Assembly: GCF_900446215.1 (NCBI RefSeq)
Contig: NZ_UAQZ01000007.1
Coordinates: forward strand, 1 to 64,000
Source: Burkholderia cenocepacia
GTDB lineage: Bacteria > Pseudomonadota > Gammaproteobacteria > Burkholderiales > Burkholderiaceae
Length of the DNA: 64,000 bases
Direction of reading: 5' to 3'
Position numbers and translations under genes: made by a program. The first letter of the stretch is position 1. Each line of letters opens with the position of its first letter. This document shows, one piece after another, positions 1-10,290 of the stretch. The notes beneath the pieces are model-generated. The model was not told where the DNA came from. It made no database searches and saw only the letters and a list, made by a program, of their open reading frames with translations.

Positions 1-302
1 CCGCGATCGACAGGTTGTCCGGCGTCACCGACAACCCGAGCTCGGCCATCCGCCCGATTTCCGCGAGCAGCGCTTCGGGGTCGAGCGCCACCCCGTTGCC
101 GATCACGCCGCGCTTGCCGCGCACGATGCCGCTCGGCAGCAGCGCGAGCTTGTACGTGTTGCCGCCGACGACCAGCGTGTGGCCCGCGTTGTGCCCGCCG
201 TTGTAGCGTGCGACGAGATCGGCCTGTGCCGCCAGCCAGTCCACGACGCGCCCCTTGCCTTCGTCACCCCATTGGGGCGCCCACGACCACCACGTTCGGC
301 AT
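1..302 (-). pseudogene. purA: Adenylosuccinate synthetase, 5' part, frameshifted and cut by window edge
   Basis: Adenylosuccinate synthetase joins IMP and aspartate with GTP hydrolysis, the first committed step to AMP. Reading leftward from an ATG at 300-302 gives MPNVVVVGA, the standard N-terminus. The family then continues [14 protein letters not shown] (P-loop) and [10 protein letters not shown] in another frame, so one base is extra. The surplus sits in a G run at 274-277 (four G where the family frame needs three). About 100 residues are present before the window ends. Secondary Burkholderia replicons can carry an extra purA, so this may be a paralogue rather than the essential copy (inference). 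The gene is divergent from the LysR gene at 443. A base-call error is as likely as a true mutation, because the LysR gene beside it shows the same type of indel. Confidence 0.8.
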
Positions 303-410
303 GCTCCGTACTCCATGTGAGAAATTCAGACACTCGTTCGGCCGCATGGGCCGTTTGTATGCCATATTGACGGAGCCGGATCACCCGATCAAACGATTAA
401 ACCTGAACCA

Positions 411-433
411 TCGTGTGATGAAATCTCACACGA
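411..433. promoter_or_regulatory. Inverted repeat in the purA/LysR divergent intergenic region
   Basis: TCGTGTGA (411-418) and TCACACGA (426-433) form a perfect 8-bp inverted repeat around 7 bases, ending 9 bases before the LysR start codon. A dyad between a LysR-type gene and its divergent neighbour is where such regulators usually bind, so this is a candidate operator. No binding data can be read from the sequence. Confidence 0.4.
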
Positions 434-442
434 AACGATGCC

Positions 443-1345
443 ATGGCCCGACGTCTCCCTCCGTTGAATTCGCTGCGCGCGTTCGAAGCCGCCGCGCGCC
501 TCGGCAGCTTCACGCTGGCCGCCGACGAGCTGTGCGTGACGCACGGCGCGATCAGCCGGCACGTGCAGCAACTGGAAGCGTGGCTCGGGCGACCGCTGTT
601 CGAACGCCACAACCGGCGCGTGGAACTGACCGCGGCCGGGCGCGCGTACCTCGCCGAGGTCGGCGCCTCGTTCGACCGGATCGCGCTCGCCACCGCGCAG
701 CACTTCGCCACGCGCAGCAGCGCGTGTTGCGCGTCAGCGCGCCCCGCGACGTTCTCGCTGCGCTGGCTCGTCCCGAAGCTGTCGTCGTTCCAGGTCGCGC
801 ATCCGGCCATCGAGGTGCGGCTGTCGACGTCGAACGAGCCGATCGAAAGCTGCGCGACAAGGTCGACCTGATCGTGCGCGGCGGCCCGCAGGCCATCGAC
901 GGTACGTCGCGGAGGAATTCCTGTCCGAAGTCCGGCTGCCGGTGTGTGCGCCGAAGTTGCTGGAGGGCCGGTCGCTGGATACGCCTGCCGATCTCGCCCG
1001 CTTCACGTTGCTGCACCGCGGCGACCTATCCGGGCATGTGGCCGGATGGCTCGCAGCGGCCGGGCATCCGAATCTCGTCCGCGACACTCGCTCACGCTCG
1101 AGCATTTCTACCTGACGCTGCAAGGCGCGCTCGACGGGCTCGGCGTCGCGATGGGGCCGATCGCGCTCGTCGCCGACGACATCGCCGAAGGCCGGCTCGT
1201 GCAGCCGTTCAGCGAACCGGCGCTGCCGCCGTGGCGCTACTTCACGTATGTGGCATCCGCGCGGGCGGACGACGACGCCGTACGTGCGTTCAAGGACTGG
1301 TTGAAGGTGACGGGAAGCGCGACTGCGTCGGGCGGGCGGGATTGA
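443..1345 (+). pseudogene. LysR-family (GcvA-like) transcriptional regulator broken by several single-base indels
   Basis: The N-terminal winged helix is intact: LNSLRAFEAAARLGSFTLAA followed by the HGAISRHVQQLEAWLGRPLF recognition region. That part is typical of GcvA/AmpR-type LysR proteins that act on a divergent neighbour, here the purA-like gene. The effector domain is spread over all three frames. The family frame can be followed only by allowing about seven one-base changes: near 720 (missing), the C run 742-745 (extra), about 855 and 900 (missing), about 1016 (extra), about 1050 and 1077 (missing). The last segment, LEHFYLTLQGALDGLGVAMG to the stop at 1345, is normal. The encoded residues otherwise stay collinear and conserved. 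That suggests base-calling errors rather than long decay. Confidence 0.75.
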
Positions 1346-1499
1346 CGCTTTCGGCATGCCGGCCACGCGCCTTCAAACCATGAAGGATTCCAAATCAAAT
1401 GAGGTAAATGTCCGGAACGTGTTCGCCTGTGCGCATCGCTTGATCGCAATGCAAACGGCAAGCCGCGGATCGAACCGTGGGCTTGCCGCCGGACCTCGC

Positions 1500-1823
1500 T
1501 TACTGGCTTGCTGCGGCGCCGGCCTTCTTCTCCGCGTTCTGCAGGTTCTGCGGATAGTTCGGATCATTGGCCGCCGGCTTGTAACCGGCGTCTTCGAGTT
1601 TCTTCAGCTCGGCGGTGTTCTTCGCACGCGCGGCCTTGCGTTCGGCTTTGCGTTTGGCCCGGGCCGCCTTGCGCGCTTCGCTCTTCGCGGCCTTTGCGTC
1701 CTGTGCAGCCGCCGCAGCCGGTGCGCTGGCGGCGTCGGTCTGCGCGAACGCCGGAACGGCCGAGCCGAACAGGAAAGCGGCTGCCGTAGCAGCCAGCGTG
1801 AGTTTTCTGATCTGGATTCGCAT
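1500..1823 (-). CDS. DUF4148 domain periplasmic protein
   Basis: This is a 107-residue protein. It opens with a signal peptide (MRIQIRKLTLAATAAAFLFG, cleavage probably after AVPAFA). A lysine/arginine/alanine-rich helix follows, and it ends with the DUF4148 signature LKKLEDAGYKPAANDPNYPQ. DUF4148 proteins are small exported proteins found in many copies in Burkholderia and their function is unknown. The start at 1823 was chosen because a purine-rich ribosome-binding stretch (AAGAGAG) lies just upstream and the signal peptide begins there; upstream in-frame codons add no plausible sequence. No operon partner is visible, and the replication-origin region begins upstream. Confidence 0.75.
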   Translation of the reverse strand: MRIQIRKLTLAATAAAFLFGSAVPAFAQTDAASAPAAAAAQDAKAAKSEARKAARAKRKAERKAARAKNTAELKKLEDAGYKPAANDPNYPQNLQNAEKKAGAAASQ

Positions 1824-2961
1824 CGCTGAACTCTCTTTTTTGATGACCATCACGGTTTGAAAAACCATCGAGATACCGCCCCTGCCCTGACCGGTCGTCA
1901 TGTCGCGATCAGGACCTGTGCATCATAACCGTGTCGCAAAAAATATGGCGCCATCGTGCAACGGCATTGGGGATACACGTATGGGAGACGACGTGGCTCG
2001 TGCGTTCGATGACGGGCGCAGTCGTACCGGACACGACGCGCGGCGTCGATGGCTGTTTCATGGGTGGTGATATCGATACGCTCATGCGCGACGTGATGAT
2101 CGTCGCGCTCGCACGATCACCGCAGCAACAGTCGGTCCGTGCGTTACGTCGTCGTTCGATGTAGCTCGAGCGACGGTTCCTCCCATAAACGACCACGATT
2201 CGGTTCTTCGGCGATCGAGACGGTTACGTTGCGCCGTTGCGGTGTTCGGTCATTGATTCGGCAGGTTTCGCGACACTGTGATGCCGAAGGTTACCCGTGG
2301 ACGACCGGCAGGTCTGACGAAAAAGGTGAGTGCCGTGCGAGCGGTGAAAACGCCGGCCTGGTCGGTCTCACGGATGTGCTGAACCCGGCATGAGGAGCAA
2401 CGCTCGTCTGATGGATGCGCACATCACCGTGGTCACATGCTCGTCCCCGTGACGATACTTGCCGACGCACCAGCCATCACACATGGACGCCACCCGTTGT
2501 TGTTTGCTCCCATCGACGGTTCCCTATCTGAACGAAGCTGCTACCTGCACAGCTTGCTTATACCTGTGCTCCACCTGATCGGTGAGCCTTTACGGGATTC
2601 GGCGTTTTTGAAAAGGTGAGGATGTTCGGGAGCATCGGCAGAATCGGGTGCGGTGAGCGTCGGATCCGGCGACATCTTCACGTTGCCTCGTAGCGATGTC
2701 GATGAATGCCTGAATGCCGTCAAGATCGGCGCGGCGGTCCGGCCCTCTGTGCGGTGGCCTTTCGGCGTGAGGTTGCTTTCGGGCCGTTGTACGAATTTCT
2801 CGTTGCCAGTGACGGGCACAGCATGACGACTCTCGATCGTGGCTCCAAAGGTAGAAAAACGGACGGGACGTGGGGATGGAAAACAGCCCGGCGCGGATAA
2901 CCTGCTTGCACAGTCCACAGGCTAAATTTGGCGAGCAGCGTCACCGGCGATCGGCAAAAAC

Positions 2962-2970
2962 TTGTCCACA
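2962..2970 (+). promoter_or_regulatory. DnaA-box-like sequence
   Basis: TTGTCCACA differs at one position from the consensus DnaA box TTATCCACA. Related but weaker inverse forms (TGTGGATTT and TGTGGATAT) occur near 3485 and 3528, inside the iteron field. Secondary-replicon origins often use both Rep and DnaA. The match is short enough that chance cannot be excluded. Confidence 0.35.
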
Positions 2971-3304
2971 GACGAAGCGGCGCGAGTACAAAAAACCACT
3001 CGCCGGCAGCCCGGGATGATTTCGAACTGCTGTGGAGGAAACCGACCGGATCCGTTCCGCTGGTCAATCACAGGTGTCGCTGGAGCCACGAGGCACGTTT
3101 TTCCGTCCCATAAACGGGAACCTCTACGCCGAATCCGGGGATTTCCTCCCATAAGTTTCTACGTTTCGGTATGTGTGAGTGGGCACTCACCTCTTCGGGA
3201 TGCCTTGTCAGGCTTGGAGCCATCAGAAACCGGTGCGGCAGACAGGGCGGAGTCGGCATGAATCGAGGGGTCCGGGGCTTCGTCTCCCACAGACGACTCC
3301 CATT

Positions 3305-4110
3305 GGTAGCGGTTTATGGGGTTCGTCTTTCTGTGCAAGCACACGTGTGTTTACATCTTTGGTAAACCACGTTTACTTCTTTAACTACTTTTAGACGGCT
3401 CACAGCCTTATCTGGCAAGGCTTTGAGCGGTATTCGGTACCCATTTATGGGAGCACAGGTGGACGGGTTTGGGGTTTCAGGTCTGTGGATTTGGGGTTTG
3501 GGGTACCACGCTGTGGGGAATCAGGGTTGTGGATATGGGGCGAACGTATCCGGTTATGGGAAATCGGCCGGAAATTGCGTTAGGTAGTCGTCTATGGGAA
3601 CGCATGAAGGTAGCCTTTTATGGGCGACTTTTCTCGATCGGAAGTTCGTTGCGTGCACAGTGATTTTCTTTGGGTAGCCGGTTATGGGGAATCAAGAAGG
3701 TAGCCGGTTATGGGAGCCGGACTGAATCGATTCGTTGTCCTTTCCCTCGCGCACCCCGTAGCGCTTTCCCATAGACAGGACCGGTGTCATCGACAGGTTA
3801 CCTTTTATGGGGAAAGCGAATGGTTGCCGTTTATGGGCACGATTTCTACGCTCGGGACGGCAAGCAATACGTTTGACGGTGCTGACAGGTACCCTCCTAT
3901 GGGAATCGACGAAGGTAGCAGGTTATGGGAGAAAACGGCGGTTGTGCTGCAAGGCACCACGAATCCTCCCGACCATCCCGATTCCGCGCGTTTGCCCCCA
4001 TGGATGGGTACCTTCGTGGTGGCAAATCTTGTGCCGGGTTTGCGTGGTCGCCCAGGAAAGGTAGCGGCTTTTGGGAGGCCTTTTTGGCAAAAGGTAGACG
4101 GATATGGGGC
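3305..4110 (+). repeat. Iteron array, about 14 direct copies
   Basis: A 17-18 bp repeat close to GGTAGCCGGTTATGGGA occurs in direct orientation. Its TATGGG cores are at 3315, 3446, 3534, 3555, 3593, 3619, 3683, 3709, 3806, 3832, 3898, 3924 and 4103, with a variant TTTGGG at 4070. Many come in pairs 21 or 26 bases apart (3534/3555, 3593/3619, 3683/3709, 3806/3832, 3898/3924), so neighbouring sites lie about two to two and a half helical turns apart. Such direct repeats beside a Rep gene are binding sites for the initiator and set both initiation and copy number. The Rep encoded at 4260 is the obvious ligand (inference). Confidence 0.8.
3349..3395. other. AT-rich segment, candidate DNA-unwinding element
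   Basis: This stretch is markedly richer in A and T than its surroundings, with runs such as TTTACATCTTTGG and TTCTTTAACTACTTTTAG. It lies between the first iteron (3305) and the main iteron cluster (from 3437). Origins of this class melt at an AT-rich element next to the iterons. The assignment rests on composition and position only. Confidence 0.35.
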
Positions 4111-4259
4111 CTCGCACAAATCGATGAACCAGAATTTTTCCTTTCATATCTGATGGTTAGCGCAGATAGTGAAAGTGATGCTGGAGCACGGACGTTGCTC
4201 CGCCGCGCGAAAAGGTATAAAGTCCGCTCTCAATAAGGCAACCTTACCCGGACACCACG

Positions 4260-5576
4260 ATGCCGCGCAAGCCCGCAAGCAAAGGCTCAGACAAACAGGT
4301 TTCGCTGTTTCAGACACCCGAGCCTCCCGACCTGTTGCGCAAGGCGGTCCAGGCGATTCATATCGCACCGAAGTCCGGAAAGATCGGTCTGCAGCAGCGC
4401 AAGATGTTCAGCTCGCTGATCAAGAACGCGCTTCGGCAGGAGGCGTTCGAACCCGGCCGGACGAGCTTCTCGATCTCGATCGCGTCGCTGTCGCACGAGA
4501 GCGGGTTGAACAGCAACAACACGAAGTACGTGAAGGACACGGTCAACTCGTTGATCAGTACCGTCGTCAACTGGGACTACCTGGCCGCGGACCGTTCGAC
4601 GGTCTGGAAGGCGTCGGGCCTGCTCGCCGGCGCGGAGCTCGAACAATCGGTGCTGAAGTACAGCTTCTCCGACCAGATTCGCAGCGAACTGCTCAATCCC
4701 GAAATCTACGCGCTGATCGATATGCGGATCGCTCGCGAGTTCCGGCGATCGCATTCGCTCGCGCTGTGGGAAAACACGGTGCGCTACGAAGGAATCGGCA
4801 TCACCGCGAAGATTCCGTTGCCGAAATTCCGTGACCTCATCCTCGGCCAGGACAAGGCGTCGCAGTCGTACAAGGAATACAAGCTGTTCAAGAGCAAGGT
4901 GCTGGTGCCGTGCATCCAGGAGGTGAACGAAGTATCGGACCACACGCTCGAGCTGATCGAACACAAATCCGGCCGCAGCGTGGAAGCCGTGCAGTTCAAG
5001 GTGACGCGCAAGCAGAGCACCGATACGGTCGAGGACGGCGACGTCAAGAACGAAGCGCTGGTCGAGGAAGTCGCGAAGTTCGGCATTCCGCGCTCGGAAG
5101 CGCGCCGGTTGATCACGCAATACGGCGTGCAGCGCATCAAGGCGGCGATTGCCTATACGCTCAATCGGACTACGAAGAAGAATGCGACGCCGGTCGACAA
5201 CGTCGCCGCGTATTTCCGCAAGGCGCTGACGCACGGCTACACGCTGGCCGACGGTCAGGGCACCGAAACGGCCGCACCGGCGAAGGAATCCGCGCAGAGC
5301 AAGCAGGAGCAGATCCGCGACAAGTATCTGGCGGCGAAGGTCGAGGAAGCCGGCGCGTATTTCCGCGAGCTGGAGATCGACGACCAGACCAAGCTGATCG
5401 AGCGCTACAACGAGACGGTGGCGGGGTCGAAGGACCTGACGCTGTCGCCGAAGAAGAAGGCGAGCAAGCTCGCGCAGACGAGCTTCTTCCGATGGCTGGC
5501 GCTCGATACCTGGGGCGAGCCGACCTCGGACGACCTGCTGGAATTCCTGCTGAAAAGCAGCCTCGCAGGCAACTGA
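4260..5576 (+). CDS. Plasmid-type replication initiator protein (Rep)
   Basis: This 438-residue protein resembles initiators of the Rep_3/RepB winged-helix class found on Burkholderia secondary replicons. A basic N-terminus is followed by LLRKAVQAIHIAPKSGKIGL and by two winged-helix-like regions (about residues 40-240, including FSISIASLSHESGLN and LALWENTVRYEGIG). The C-terminal half is charged and helical (TKLIERYNETVAG, FFRWLALDTWG). The start ATG at 4260 lies immediately after the iteron field. Rep would bind the iterons at 3305-4110 and open the origin. The gene is intact and converges on parB, 95 bases away. Family assignment comes from recognition, not from a profile search. Confidence 0.8.
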   Translation: MPRKPASKGSDKQVSLFQTPEPPDLLRKAVQAIHIAPKSGKIGLQQRKMFSSLIKNALRQEAFEPGRTSFSISIASLSHESGLNSNNTKYVKDTVNSLISTVVNWDYLAADRSTVWKASGLLAGAELEQSVLKYSFSDQIRSELLNPEIYALIDMRIAREFRRSHSLALWENTVRYEGIGITAKIPLPKFRDLILGQDKASQSYKEYKLFKSKVLVPCIQEVNEVSDHTLELIEHKSGRSVEAVQFKVTRKQSTDTVEDGDVKNEALVEEVAKFGIPRSEARRLITQYGVQRIKAAIAYTLNRTTKKNATPVDNVAAYFRKALTHGYTLADGQGTETAAPAKESAQSKQEQIRDKYLAAKVEEAGAYFRELEIDDQTKLIERYNETVAGSKDLTLSPKKKASKLAQTSFFRWLALDTWGEPTSDDLLEFLLKSSLAGN

Positions 5577-5671
5577 ACGCGGCCTCGCCGTCGTGCGCGC
5601 CGTGCGCCGAACCGTGTTGCGGTCCGGGTTCGCGGCGCAGTGCGAAGACGAGGCCTTTCGTCGGTGGCGCG

Positions 5672-6703
5672 TTACTTTGACGTGGCCGTCGCCAGATCCG
5701 CCACGTACGCGTCGATGACGGTCTTGAGCTTGTCGGCAAGCGCTTCCTGGTGGGATGCGTCGACGCCCTTGAGTTGCAGATCCAGACGCCCGTCCGGATA
5801 CGTCTTCAACTGGCCGATCGCGCGCGATTCGAGCGCGAAGTCGTGACGAACGCTGTAGCGCGTGCGTCCGGCCTTCTTGGTGCCGTCGCTCTGCGCACGC
5901 AGGAAATTCTCGAGATCGCGGACGGATTTTTTCCGGTCGATCACGGCCGTCAGCAGCCGGTCGGCCGTCGGCTCGCCCAGGCGTTCATAGATCAGTTTGA
6001 GGAAGTACGCCGCCTGCAGACCGACGACGTCGTTCGCACTGGCCATCCGCTCCAGCAGCGTGTTCGGCAGCGCGTTGAGCGACAGCGTCTTGCTGATCGA
6101 GGCCTTGTCCTTGCCGATTTTTTCCGCCAGCGTGTTCTGGTCGGAAAAGACCTTCTCGTCGAGGAGACGTTTCCACGCAACCGCATCGTCGAAGATCGTC
6201 TGGCGTTCGTGGTCGTGGTTCGCGCGATACGCGATCGTATAGAGCTGCTCGGGCGTGTGATCCGTGCGGAACGTCGCATTGATCGTCTCGTCGCCGTTGA
6301 TGCTCGTCGCACGCAGCCGGCGTTGCCCGTCGATCACGACGAGCTTGCCGGGAAACTCGGGGAGTCGCGTGACCTTGATCGGCTCGATCTGCCCTTCCCG
6401 TTTCAACGTCAGTGCGAGCTCGTGCAGGCTCGATTCCGAGTAGAACACACGCGGATTGAACGGGTTCGGGATGCAGTCCTTGACCAGCACCTTCTGCGGC
6501 GCGCCAAGATCGGCCGTACCGGCGGGCGTGGCGGCGGCCGGAGCACTGGCGGGCGTCGCTTCGACGACCGCAGCCGGTGCGGCCGTCGGCTCGGGCAGCC
6601 GCGTTTCGAGCGCCGCATTTTCCTGCGCGAGTCCGCGCAACAGGCCGGCCGCGAGATGCAGGTTGCCGGTCGGTTTCTTGTCTTTCGAGGTGTCCTTAGC
6701 CAT
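5672..6703 (-). CDS. parB: ParB/RepB-family partition protein
   Basis: ParB is the centromere-binding protein of a partition system; it loads at parS and spreads along DNA. This 343-residue protein has an alanine/proline-rich N-terminal region (residues 1-70) and the ParB/sulfiredoxin-type CTP-binding fold with FNPRVFYSESSLHELALTLK and IDGQRRLRA. A helix-turn-helix segment follows around LAEKIGKDKASISKTLSLNA, then a C-terminal dimerisation region. It overlaps the end of parA by 8 bases, so the pair is translationally coupled. It faces rep, giving a compact rep/parAB locus. Its probable targets are the 16-bp palindromes at 7723-8781. Confidence 0.88.
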   Translation of the reverse strand: MAKDTSKDKKPTGNLHLAAGLLRGLAQENAALETRLPEPTAAPAAVVEATPASAPAAATPAGTADLGAPQKVLVKDCIPNPFNPRVFYSESSLHELALTLKREGQIEPIKVTRLPEFPGKLVVIDGQRRLRATSINGDETINATFRTDHTPEQLYTIAYRANHDHERQTIFDDAVAWKRLLDEKVFSDQNTLAEKIGKDKASISKTLSLNALPNTLLERMASANDVVGLQAAYFLKLIYERLGEPTADRLLTAVIDRKKSVRDLENFLRAQSDGTKKAGRTRYSVRHDFALESRAIGQLKTYPDGRLDLQLKGVDASHQEALADKLKTVIDAYVADLATATSK

Positions 6704-7391
6704 GGGCGGCTCCGGTAGCGCGCGTCGACGCGATGTATTGGGCCATTTCCGTGACCAGCCTTTCGATTTCCGCGCGGGCTTCCTTCAGGCCCTTCAGGTA
6801 TCGATTGTGGTGATGGATCGTGGTGCCGAGCGCGAACGTCTGACGATAGACCTCGCGTTGCGCGATCTGGCTGTCGAGCAGATGCTCCCCTATTTCTTCA
6901 GCCCTTAGAATTTTTAAAATTTCTTCACGCATTTTAGTTTTTCCATTGACGCTATTCAGCATCAATGCGGAAGAAAGTTGAGGATTTCGAACGGCGCGCA
7001 TCGACTCGATCATGCGGATCATCGCGACGGTGCTGTACAAGTCGGCCGGCGAAGGCGAAAGCGGCACTAGGCAGAAGTCGGCTACTTCGAGGACGGATGC
7101 AATACGCGGATCTTCCAGGTTGCCGGGGCAGTCGACGACGATCACGTCGAAGTTCGCGTCCTGCTTCTTGATCTCACCGCCGATACCGCGGCCCGCGGGA
7201 GCCAGCGAAAGGACCGTCATCGGCAGCGTGTTCTCGCCGCTCGTGACCCAACGGACGGAAGTGCCTTGAGGGTCGGCATCGATCAACGCGACCTTGTTAC
7301 CGCCGGCTTCGAAGGCAGCCGCGATGTTGACGGAGATGGTTGTCTTTCCAGTCCCACCTTTTTGATTACTGACGGCGATCTTGAAAGCCAT
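6696..7391 (-). CDS. parA: ParA-family partition ATPase
   Basis: ParA is the Walker-type ATPase that moves ParB-parS complexes over the nucleoid. The 231-residue protein starts MAFKIAVSNQKGGTGKTT, the deviant Walker A motif (KGGTGKTT) at residues 11-18. It continues with LIDADPQGT (A') and FDVIVVDCPG (Walker B). It lacks the N-terminal DNA-binding extension of type Ia ParA proteins, so it would not repress its own operon directly. A strong GGAGG ribosome-binding site lies just before the ATG at 7391. It heads the parA-parB operon, and the parS-like cluster lies upstream. Confidence 0.9.
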   Translation of the reverse strand: MAFKIAVSNQKGGTGKTTISVNIAAAFEAGGNKVALIDADPQGTSVRWVTSGENTLPMTVLSLAPAGRGIGGEIKKQDANFDVIVVDCPGNLEDPRIASVLEVADFCLVPLSPSPADLYSTVAMIRMIESMRAVRNPQLSSALMLNSVNGKTKMREEILKILRAEEIGEHLLDSQIAQREVYRQTFALGTTIHHHNRYLKGLKEARAEIERLVTEMAQYIASTRATGAAHG

Positions 7392-7722
7392 TAAATTCCT
7401 CCACGGAGTTTTTCGTAATATATGCAGTTATTAACGGAATGTCCAGAAAAGCGTTCGAAGCAGAGGATATTTTGTTGATCGTTGTGGTCGTTACGTGACA
7501 AGTGGGCCGAATGGCTAAGGCGTTACTCGTACTTATTGATCCAAGAAAACAAGTCAGTCGCTCATGTTTGTAAAATCGAACGACAAGCACGAGCCAGTTC
7601 GCCGTCTTCGGCAACGATCGCGAAACCTTTTCTCAGAGAGTTGATGTCTCGTCGTGCTTCAGTCTGAGACGAAATTCGATACAAATCCGGGGCGCTGAGA
7701 CCCCGGTAACGAGGAAGAGCCG

Positions 7723-7738
7723 GTTGTCACGTGACAAG
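7723..7738. promoter_or_regulatory. parS: parS-like centromere site 1
   Basis: GTTGTCACGTGACAAG is a palindrome over 14 of its 16 bases, centred on CACGTG. Four near-identical copies occur upstream of parA and none were found elsewhere in the window. 16-bp palindromes with a CACGTG or similar core are the known ParB targets on Burkholderia replicons, and each replicon has its own variant. Confidence 0.7.
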
Positions 7739-7872
7739 TCGCCGGATATCGATTCCTCCGAGTGCTACGTCGAGCGAAAGTTTTCGATTGCGACCTGGAG
7801 CGCGGGGTAATCGCTTCACTCTAATTATCGATACACGGGCGCTAAATCGCGGACGTCTACCTGGGAAGATGA

Positions 7873-7888
7873 GTTGTCACGTGACAAA
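7873..7888. promoter_or_regulatory. parS: parS-like centromere site 2
   Basis: GTTGTCACGTGACAAA is the second copy, 150 bases from the first and differing from the perfect palindrome only in the last base. It lies in gene-free DNA, as expected for a centromere cluster. Confidence 0.7.
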
Positions 7889-8040
7889 CAATCCCAAGGT
7901 GCTGTCTCGGATAGGGGATTTGTGGTCAGTTAAGAATAGTTGTTGCTGGTCGACGCTCGCGGCGTGGAGGCATATTGTCGGGGAAACGCACGAAGTTGAT
8001 AGTTTTCGCCGAGGTGGTTTGTCCGTGTGTCCATCGGTGA

Positions 8041-8056
8041 GTTGTCACGTGACAAC
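8041..8056. promoter_or_regulatory. parS: parS-like centromere site 3
   Basis: GTTGTCACGTGACAAC is a perfect 16-bp palindrome, 168 bases after site 2. It and site 4 define the consensus of the cluster. Confidence 0.75.
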
Positions 8057-8765
8057 AGGACGCGATGCCGGGAAGTTCAAGCGATGGCGACTCTATGGCG
8101 AGGAGCGCCCCGTTGCTGTCGCAAAGAAACGGCTTGGGGCTGCGAAGGCCTTGGCACGATCGGTTGCGCGGCCAAATTCCTGCCGGCGTGCGGACCCTCA
8201 AGGGCGGACGCAATGCTGCCGAGCTCTGTCGCAAAGGCTGCATGGGGCTGTCATGATATGTCCCCATTTATAGGAGCGCGACCCTGCGTTTCCACGCGTG
8301 CCGGCCGATAGGGTAGGTTGCTTCGTGGCCGCCAGCCGGTGCCTGCGCTGGTGGACTGTTGATGCCGGAGATAGCCGCAGGTATGAACTGCTACTGGCGC
8401 TGAATCCATACGTCAGAGGCATGTAACAACCCAAACGGGTCGGATCGTGAAACATTTCCCGAAAATAAGCACTCGCCCGGAAATCCTTGTCGGGCAATGG
8501 TTTGCGCCATATTCTTCATGCTGTTTCACGCAAAACGGATGCTGCACCCTCGGGAAATAGGGGCGTATGAGTTTTCAACGCCCGGGCATTGAAGATTGAT
8601 ACGGCTGCGGCTAGATTTGTTTTGATTGATATGTGATTTGTTGTTTTTGATACGTTTCGGCTGATTCTTCGCGGGATCCGCCGATGAGCCGGGAGGATCG
8701 GTGCTCTACCATTGAATTCCCTTGAGCCTCCAATCGAGTACGGGGCGCACCGATATTTAGCGCCA

Positions 8766-8781
8766 GTTGTCACGTGACAAC
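8766..8781. promoter_or_regulatory. parS: parS-like centromere site 4
   Basis: GTTGTCACGTGACAAC is the second perfect copy, about 1.4 kb from the parA start. It is the last secondary-replicon signature before the IS110 element, so it bounds the replicon-derived DNA on the right. Confidence 0.75.
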
Positions 8782-8890
8782 GCACACGTCGGTCGCGCGA
8801 TTCATGGAATGGTGGGATTCGGAGTAGATAGAAGTTGACGCCGGGCATTCGTGGGCCGGTAATCGCAGCGCGACCGGTACAACGCAGTCT

Positions 8891-10200
<1,310 letters not shown>

Positions 10201-10275
10201 TACAAGCGCGGCCGGCCGATCGCGCCCCGCATCGGCCACCGACGTGGCAGGCAGCCGGCAGGTCCGTAAGCCTCT

Positions 10276-10284
10276 TGTTATACT
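10276..10284 (+). promoter_or_regulatory. Extended -10 promoter of the guanidine riboswitch transcript
   Basis: TGTTATACT is an extended -10 (TGN followed by TATACT). It predicts a transcript start near 10291, immediately before the first riboswitch hairpin. No good -35 box is visible, as is common with extended -10 promoters. Confidence 0.5.
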
Positions 10285-10290
10285 CGGCGC

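Larger units (their letters stand above)
1824..4259. other. Gene-free replication-origin region of a secondary replicon
   Basis: No convincing gene lies in these 2.4 kb. Small open frames here lack ribosome-binding sites, recognisable domains or Burkholderia-like third-position GC bias. The stretch is less GC-rich than the flanking genes. It contains an array of direct iterons at 3305-4110, inverse copies of the iteron core (CCCATA) near 2182, 3108, 3149 and 3768, a DnaA-box-like site, and an AT-rich segment. It lies directly upstream of a plasmid-type initiator gene. This layout is that of an iteron-controlled origin as found on Burkholderia secondary chromosomes and megaplasmids. A weak promoter for rep (TTGCTC, 15 bases, TATAAA) ends at 4221. 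Confidence 0.75.
7392..8890. other. Gene-free segment upstream of parA carrying the centromere-like sites
   Basis: About 1.5 kb holds no reading frame I can support. Its only clear structure is the set of four palindromes described separately, plus a half site at 7487-7502 (GTCGTTACGTGACAAG) close to parA. Composition is more AT-rich than coding Burkholderia DNA. Half-sites resembling the universal chromosomal parS (GTGAAACA near 8447, TGTTTCACG near 8521) are present but not palindromic. Confidence 0.6.

Noticed and set aside
2541-2918. A 125-codon minus-strand frame in the origin region
   Set aside because: No ribosome-binding site, no recognisable domain and no coding bias; it lies among origin sequences.
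3305-4110. CRISPR-like repeat array
   Set aside because: The repeats are 17-18 bp with short irregular spacing, there are no cas genes, and they sit before a rep gene; iterons explain them.
8440-8540. Possible chromosome-1 type parS
   Set aside because: Only half sites (GTGAAACA, TGTTTCACG) are present; neither forms the full palindrome.
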